Below are positions 60,101-64,000 of a stretch of 64,000 nucleotides of DNA, in pieces. The notes beneath the pieces were generated by a model. The model was not told the DNA's origin and made no database searches. It saw nothing but the letters and a program-made list of their open reading frames with translations. Each line of letters starts with the position of its first letter. Position 1 is the first letter of the stretch. Source of the DNA: Camarhynchus parvulus (Eukaryota > Chordata > Aves > Passeriformes > Thraupidae); the NCBI RefSeq assembly GCF_901933205.1, contig NC_044571.1, forward strand, positions 10,765,420 to 10,829,419, in the 5' to 3' direction. The translations under genes were made by a program, and so were the position numbers.

Positions 60101-63100
60101 GATTAGCATATATCTGTTGACATGCTGAGATAAACAGAATTTGAGATACAGCTAAAGAAAGAAAAATATCTTTCTGTCTCATTCAAAACATGTTTATACC
60201 TTTGGCCACTGTTCTCTTTGGGAAGTGCCTTTTGAGGTGTGTGCCTACCCCCTGTTTAAATTTCAGTCTCATTAGTCCTCTTTGACAGGTTGCCTGTGGT
60301 AGCTCTAAGAACACCATGTGTCTGAGCACAGTGGAAGCAACTGGATGAAGCTGAAATACCTGCTCACTCTGTAGTCAGGTGTGGTTTAGGAAGAATATTG
60401 TCTAAGGTTACCTTGCATTTGCATAGACTGAAAAATAAATGGAGTGGAAATCTATCCATCCCCCATTCTTCAAATGTTATACCTTCTCAAGCTGTAAATT
60501 TTTTGTTACATGAAATGATAAGGTTTTTTTCTTGGGAATTTGTGGACACTGAGACCACCTCAGTAACTATGATACATTTTTCATTTAAAAGAAGTTTCAT
60601 TTCATTGTATTGATCATTTGAAAAACAGGGCTTGAATTCAATTGAATCTTTAACCATTGTATTTGATAGATGCATTTGATATGAATGAGCAATTTGAGTA
60701 TGGTAGTCACTGTATTAAGAATAATATTGACAGTATTAGTTTGAAGTAGGTCCTGCATATTAAACCAGGAATAATATTTTTTAGTTAATAAAAATGCAGA
60801 GCTATGAAAGTTAGATGAATAACCAGTTGCTGAGTATTACTTTAGTAATTGATGAGAGAAATAACTCTTCAGAATTCTGCAGGGGCAGGAGGAATAAAAT
60901 GGAAGAATATATGAGTGTTAATTCTCCTTCCTTGATCCTACACATTCTCATGAAATTTGCAAGTTAGATGTCTCAGTCTTCAAAAGGAGATTGTAGCCTA
61001 CTGAAGTTCACATTAGAGTAATATTGATTGCATAGAGTAAAAATACATTCTTTGATCTTTCTATTCTCTTTCAGCAGTCTGAAACCATTGAGGATCACAA
61101 ATCAAAAACTACTGAACCCACACATAGCACTGTGTCTTGGTTTTGGTTGGGTTTTTTTGTTGAGTTTGGACTGATTGGTGGGGGGTTTTGGTTTTGCTGT
61201 TTCTTTATATAATCTTCAGCAGGAATTAAGATAATTGCTCTTCCAGTGATACTTATCTTCTTCCATGTCTGCCCAAGTTTGATAATGCTGAATCAGTCAG
61301 AGGTCTGTACTGGTATAATCAACAACAAAAAAGAATTTTAATAGCCTTAGACAACTGGTTCAACCATTCATTTTCACTATAGCTTTAGTCTCATTTTCCA
61401 TTTGCTGTTACTTGTAGAGTTAAAGTAAGGCTGTGAATAGCTACATCTGTTGACAATGAAAAGGAGTGTGGTGGTTGTAGTGATTGTTAGTGCACTGAAA
61501 GGAAGTGAAGCAATGCAGTTTACTGCTGATAACTTTAACAGGCACCTACTTGTCAGTACTAACACGTGGTGTTCTGTAGAACATGACCTAGTTGCAAGTC
61601 CTGTTGGACAAATGGATCCAGAGATCCAACATAGGATACAATGCAACAGGCAGATCAGGTTCTCTTGTAAGATTCTCGTGTCATCTTGTTTGTGATGAAG
61701 AGCATGTTCATGTTGGATGCAGCTCAGTTTAATGTCTCTCACGTTTCTAAAATTTCCAATTTGAGCATTAGAATGATCTCTTAGATCAGACCACAGGTAA
61801 GGCAAGTCTTAACATCCAACAGGGGACAGTGATGGATGCTAAAATAGACGTATAACAGCAAAGTAGGCATGAAATTATAATTCCTTTGAATTATCTTTCT
61901 CACCTCCAACAGTTTGCAGGATTTCTGGGCCAGAGGTGGTACTTGTCTTTGATAGTTTGTATATAGAAACAAAGTTACTGAATCAAATATGGTAAAGAGA
62001 GGGCCTGTGTATTTTTTCCCTATTGTTCCAGATGGTCAGTCTGGTATCATTTGGGTGTATGAACAATGCATGTATGTTATTACTGAAAAGTAAATGCTTG
62101 TTGATTAATATGCTTAAAGTTACATTAGATTGATTAATTGTTTAAGACTGCCAGAATGCTTCTAGATGTTCCTTGGAAAAATAGTTCCAAATGTCCAATT
62201 CATTAGTAAGGAAAGTACATATGAAAATCAGCATTCTGATTCTTACATGTTATGAAATATTATGAAAATGTTATGAAAAACCATAGCTTTTTAAAAAATA
62301 GAAGTTCACTTGTTGATTAAAGACAAAGCTCTAAGGACATATGAGGAAAGCAATTTGAAATACACCTTTATTGTATTATCACACATGCATGGTTGTGAGG
62401 AAACTTCAGAGTCAAATTTCATTAAAACAATCCCCTCTCATACATCCTGTCTCCTATTCACAGCAGTCAGAAATGGTACTTGTGCCACTCACTTGGCTGT
62501 TTGTACAGGCATAACCTCCTATTTCTCTTGCCGGTTGCCAAGCAACTATTTTTGCATTTTATGCCTTGCACTGCAGGCATTAATTTCTGTCATGTTCCTG
62601 TGTTTGTTTATAATATGCTAGAGAAACCTGTGTACAGGAAAATGAGGGCAATTTTTGTAAGGGAAACAAAAAATGTATTTGGTAATAATCCATTGTGTTC
62701 ACTGGATACTGCAGGGAAAACTTGCAGTCATTTCACAGAGGACCCAAAAGGTATCCTTCAGCCTGTGCAAGATCAAATTGGGATTCACTGAGAGGGAATC
62801 TTAATGAAAGATTTAAAATATCTGTCCTCCATAAGGTAAGCAAAGGAATAGCTAGCATTAGATTAGGTTTAGGGTTGTGCTCCCTAGTCCCTTCTTCCCT
62901 CCTTTTCTTTAACTGTGTATTAGATGTTTTGTACTGTTATGTAGCTACTGAACTCTTCATACTCTCAAGTACAGATATGTCCTCATTGACCCTGAACCTG
63001 GCCCATGTAATTCCTGACCAGTTTAAGTTGAAAAAACATTTTGAGTCCTGGATGCTTTTTCCTTCTGACACTGAATTTGTTCCCTGGTCTTCAGAATAAG

Positions 63101-63179
63101 GAGAGAGAACAACACATTAGAAAGATAATTTCTTTTTGAAGTTATTGCTTATTAATACTACTTTTTCAATCTATTAACA
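57102..63179. other. Mostly AT-rich noncoding DNA, no gene supported
   Basis: 57102-57310 is GC-richer and unidentified. The minus frame 61377-61805 (142 codons) is the longest in the window but shows no recognised domain. Overlapping plus frames at 62310-62621, 62480-62791 and 62695-63099 are likewise unrecognised. A T/G tract (GGTTTTGGTTGGGTTTTTTTG) lies at about 61138-61200, and three imperfect TTATGAAA units at about 62249-62279. No CR1, SINE, LTR or RNA gene is recognised in between. Confidence 0.45.
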
Positions 63180-64000
63180 CAGAATCATAGAGTTTTAAGT
63201 GTTGGAGTGAAAATCATCTCGTTCCAACCCCCCTGCCATGGGATGGGGTTGGAATGAGACCAGATAGTTCAAGGCTTCATCCAACCTGGCTTTGAACACT
63301 TCCAGGGCTGGGACACCCACAATTTCTCTGGGCAACCTGTTCCAGTGCTTCACCACTCTCACGGTAAAGAATTTCTTAATATTTACCCTAAATTCTACTT
63401 TTTCTGTTGTACCCACTACTCCTTGTCTTATCGCTATAATTCCTGATAAAACGTTCTTCACCAGCTTCCCTGTAGGTCCCCTTCAGTTACTGGAAGGTTG
63501 CTGTGAGGTGTCCACACATACTTCTCTTCTCCAGCCTGCACATCCCCAACTTGCTTAGCCTGTATTCAAAGGGGAGGTGCTCCAGTCCTCTTATCAACTT
63601 TGTGACTCTCCTCTGGACTTGCTCCAACATCTCATGTTGAGGACACCAGAACTAGACTCAGTATTTGAGGTGGGATCTCAGAAGATCAGAGGATAGGGGA
63701 AGAACCCCCTCAACCTGCTGGTCGCACTCCTCTGGATGCAGCCCAGGACACATTTGGGTTTCTGGGCTATGAGCACACAGTGCTGTCTTATGTTGAGTTT
63801 TTCGTCAACCATCACCCCCAAGCCTTTCTCTTCAGGGCTTCCCTCAGTCGCTTCTCTGTAGATGTGTTCTGGGGTTTCTGTGACCCAGATACAGAACCTT
63901 GCGCTTTGTTTTTTGAACTTCACAAGATTTGCACTGGCCCACCTCCCAAGCCTGTCCAGGTCTCTCTGGATGATATCCCTTCCCTTCAGCATGTGTGACT
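63180..64000 (-). mobile_element. CR1 LINE, 3' part, running off the window
   Basis: The plus strand is the inverse of an avian CR1 over at least 820 bp. It starts with the terminus CAGAATCATAGAGTTTTAAG and CCAACCCCCCTGCCATGG, then CCTGGCTTTGAACACTTCCAGG, GGGCAACCTGTTCCAGTGC, CTTCTCTTCTCCAGCCTGC, AGGTGCTCCAGTCCTCTT, CAGCCCAGGACACATTTGGG and CCAAGCCTGTCCAGGTCTC to the window edge. It is the longest and most continuous CR1 here. The 5' end lies beyond 64000. It carries the 3' UTR and the C-terminal third or so of ORF2, which is broken (see the separate entry). Confidence 0.96.
63195..63992 (-). pseudogene. Broken CR1 ORF2 C-terminal region (reverse-transcriptase protein)
   Basis: CR1 ORF2 encodes an endonuclease-reverse transcriptase; this is its C-terminal part, after the catalytic core. 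Two open pieces remain. 63678-63992 (about 104 codons) carries RDLDRLGRWASANLVKF and LGVMVDEKLN, typical of the region just after the RT palm. 63195-63461 (about 88 codons) carries FFTVRVVKHWNRLPREIV, the conserved block near the C-terminus. Between them the similarity jumps between frames through several indels. A codon that is normally Tyr reads TAA on the minus strand (63487-63489). The protein cannot be made intact. The RT catalytic motif lies upstream of the window, so it cannot be assessed. Confidence 0.88.

Noticed and set aside
62310..63099. Three overlapping plus-strand open frames (103, 103 and 134 codons)
   Set aside because: They overlap in different frames, show no domain, and the clustering reflects local lack of stop codons rather than coding.
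1..64000. CRISPR arrays, bacterial operons, insertion sequences, riboswitches
   Set aside because: None seen. No regularly spaced repeats or dense coding; the sequence is vertebrate-like throughout.

Overview
The window looks like vertebrate nuclear DNA from a bird, most probably a passerine (songbird). It is AT-rich, CpG-poor and has no operons or dense coding. Most of its recognisable content is avian-type retroelement debris. The main evidence is (1) many 3' ends of CR1 LINEs, including the dominant avian type ending in octamer-like ATTCTRTG repeats; (2) a SINE at 41047-41188 with a tRNA-Ile(AAT)-derived head and a CR1-derived tail, the architecture of TguSINE1 described from zebra finch and other passerines; and (3) two solo LTRs of endogenous retroviruses. 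Species and chromosome cannot be told from the sequence alone.

Layout: 1-1594 is unique AT-rich DNA. 1595-2070 is an ancient, diverged CR1 (minus). An (AAT)21 microsatellite lies at 3601-3663. CR1 fragments lie at 7326-7476 (+), 11591-11923 (-), 20953-21308 (-), 25090-25367 (+), 33291-33346 (+), 34462-34522 (+), 44654-44775 (-), 51410-51699 with 52337-52365 (-), and 63180-64000 (-, running off the window and keeping broken pieces of its reverse-transcriptase ORF). The CR1 at 51.4 kb is split by a solo LTR of about 636 bp with its own TATA box, polyadenylation signal and a 7-8 bp flanking duplication. A second, short solo LTR sits at 56832-57101 (-). A GC-richer segment at 23235-23500 resembles avian ERV-derived sequence. 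A GC-richer block at 47560-48655 is unidentified.

I find no protein-coding gene I can defend. Every long open frame is either unrecognisable and of a length expected by chance in 64 kb, or part of a CR1. The best exon-like candidate is a 79-bp segment at 49266-49344 with consensus splice sites and one open frame. It sits in a complex, repeat-free block that may instead be a conserved noncoding element. A compact cluster at 16107-16142 (CRE-like site, inverted CCAAT, and a consensus SOX-OCT composite) is the best enhancer candidate. The window is best read as a large intron or gene-poor intergenic region. I found no previously undescribed biological system; the second-look items are regulatory or exon candidates and nested retroelement structure.
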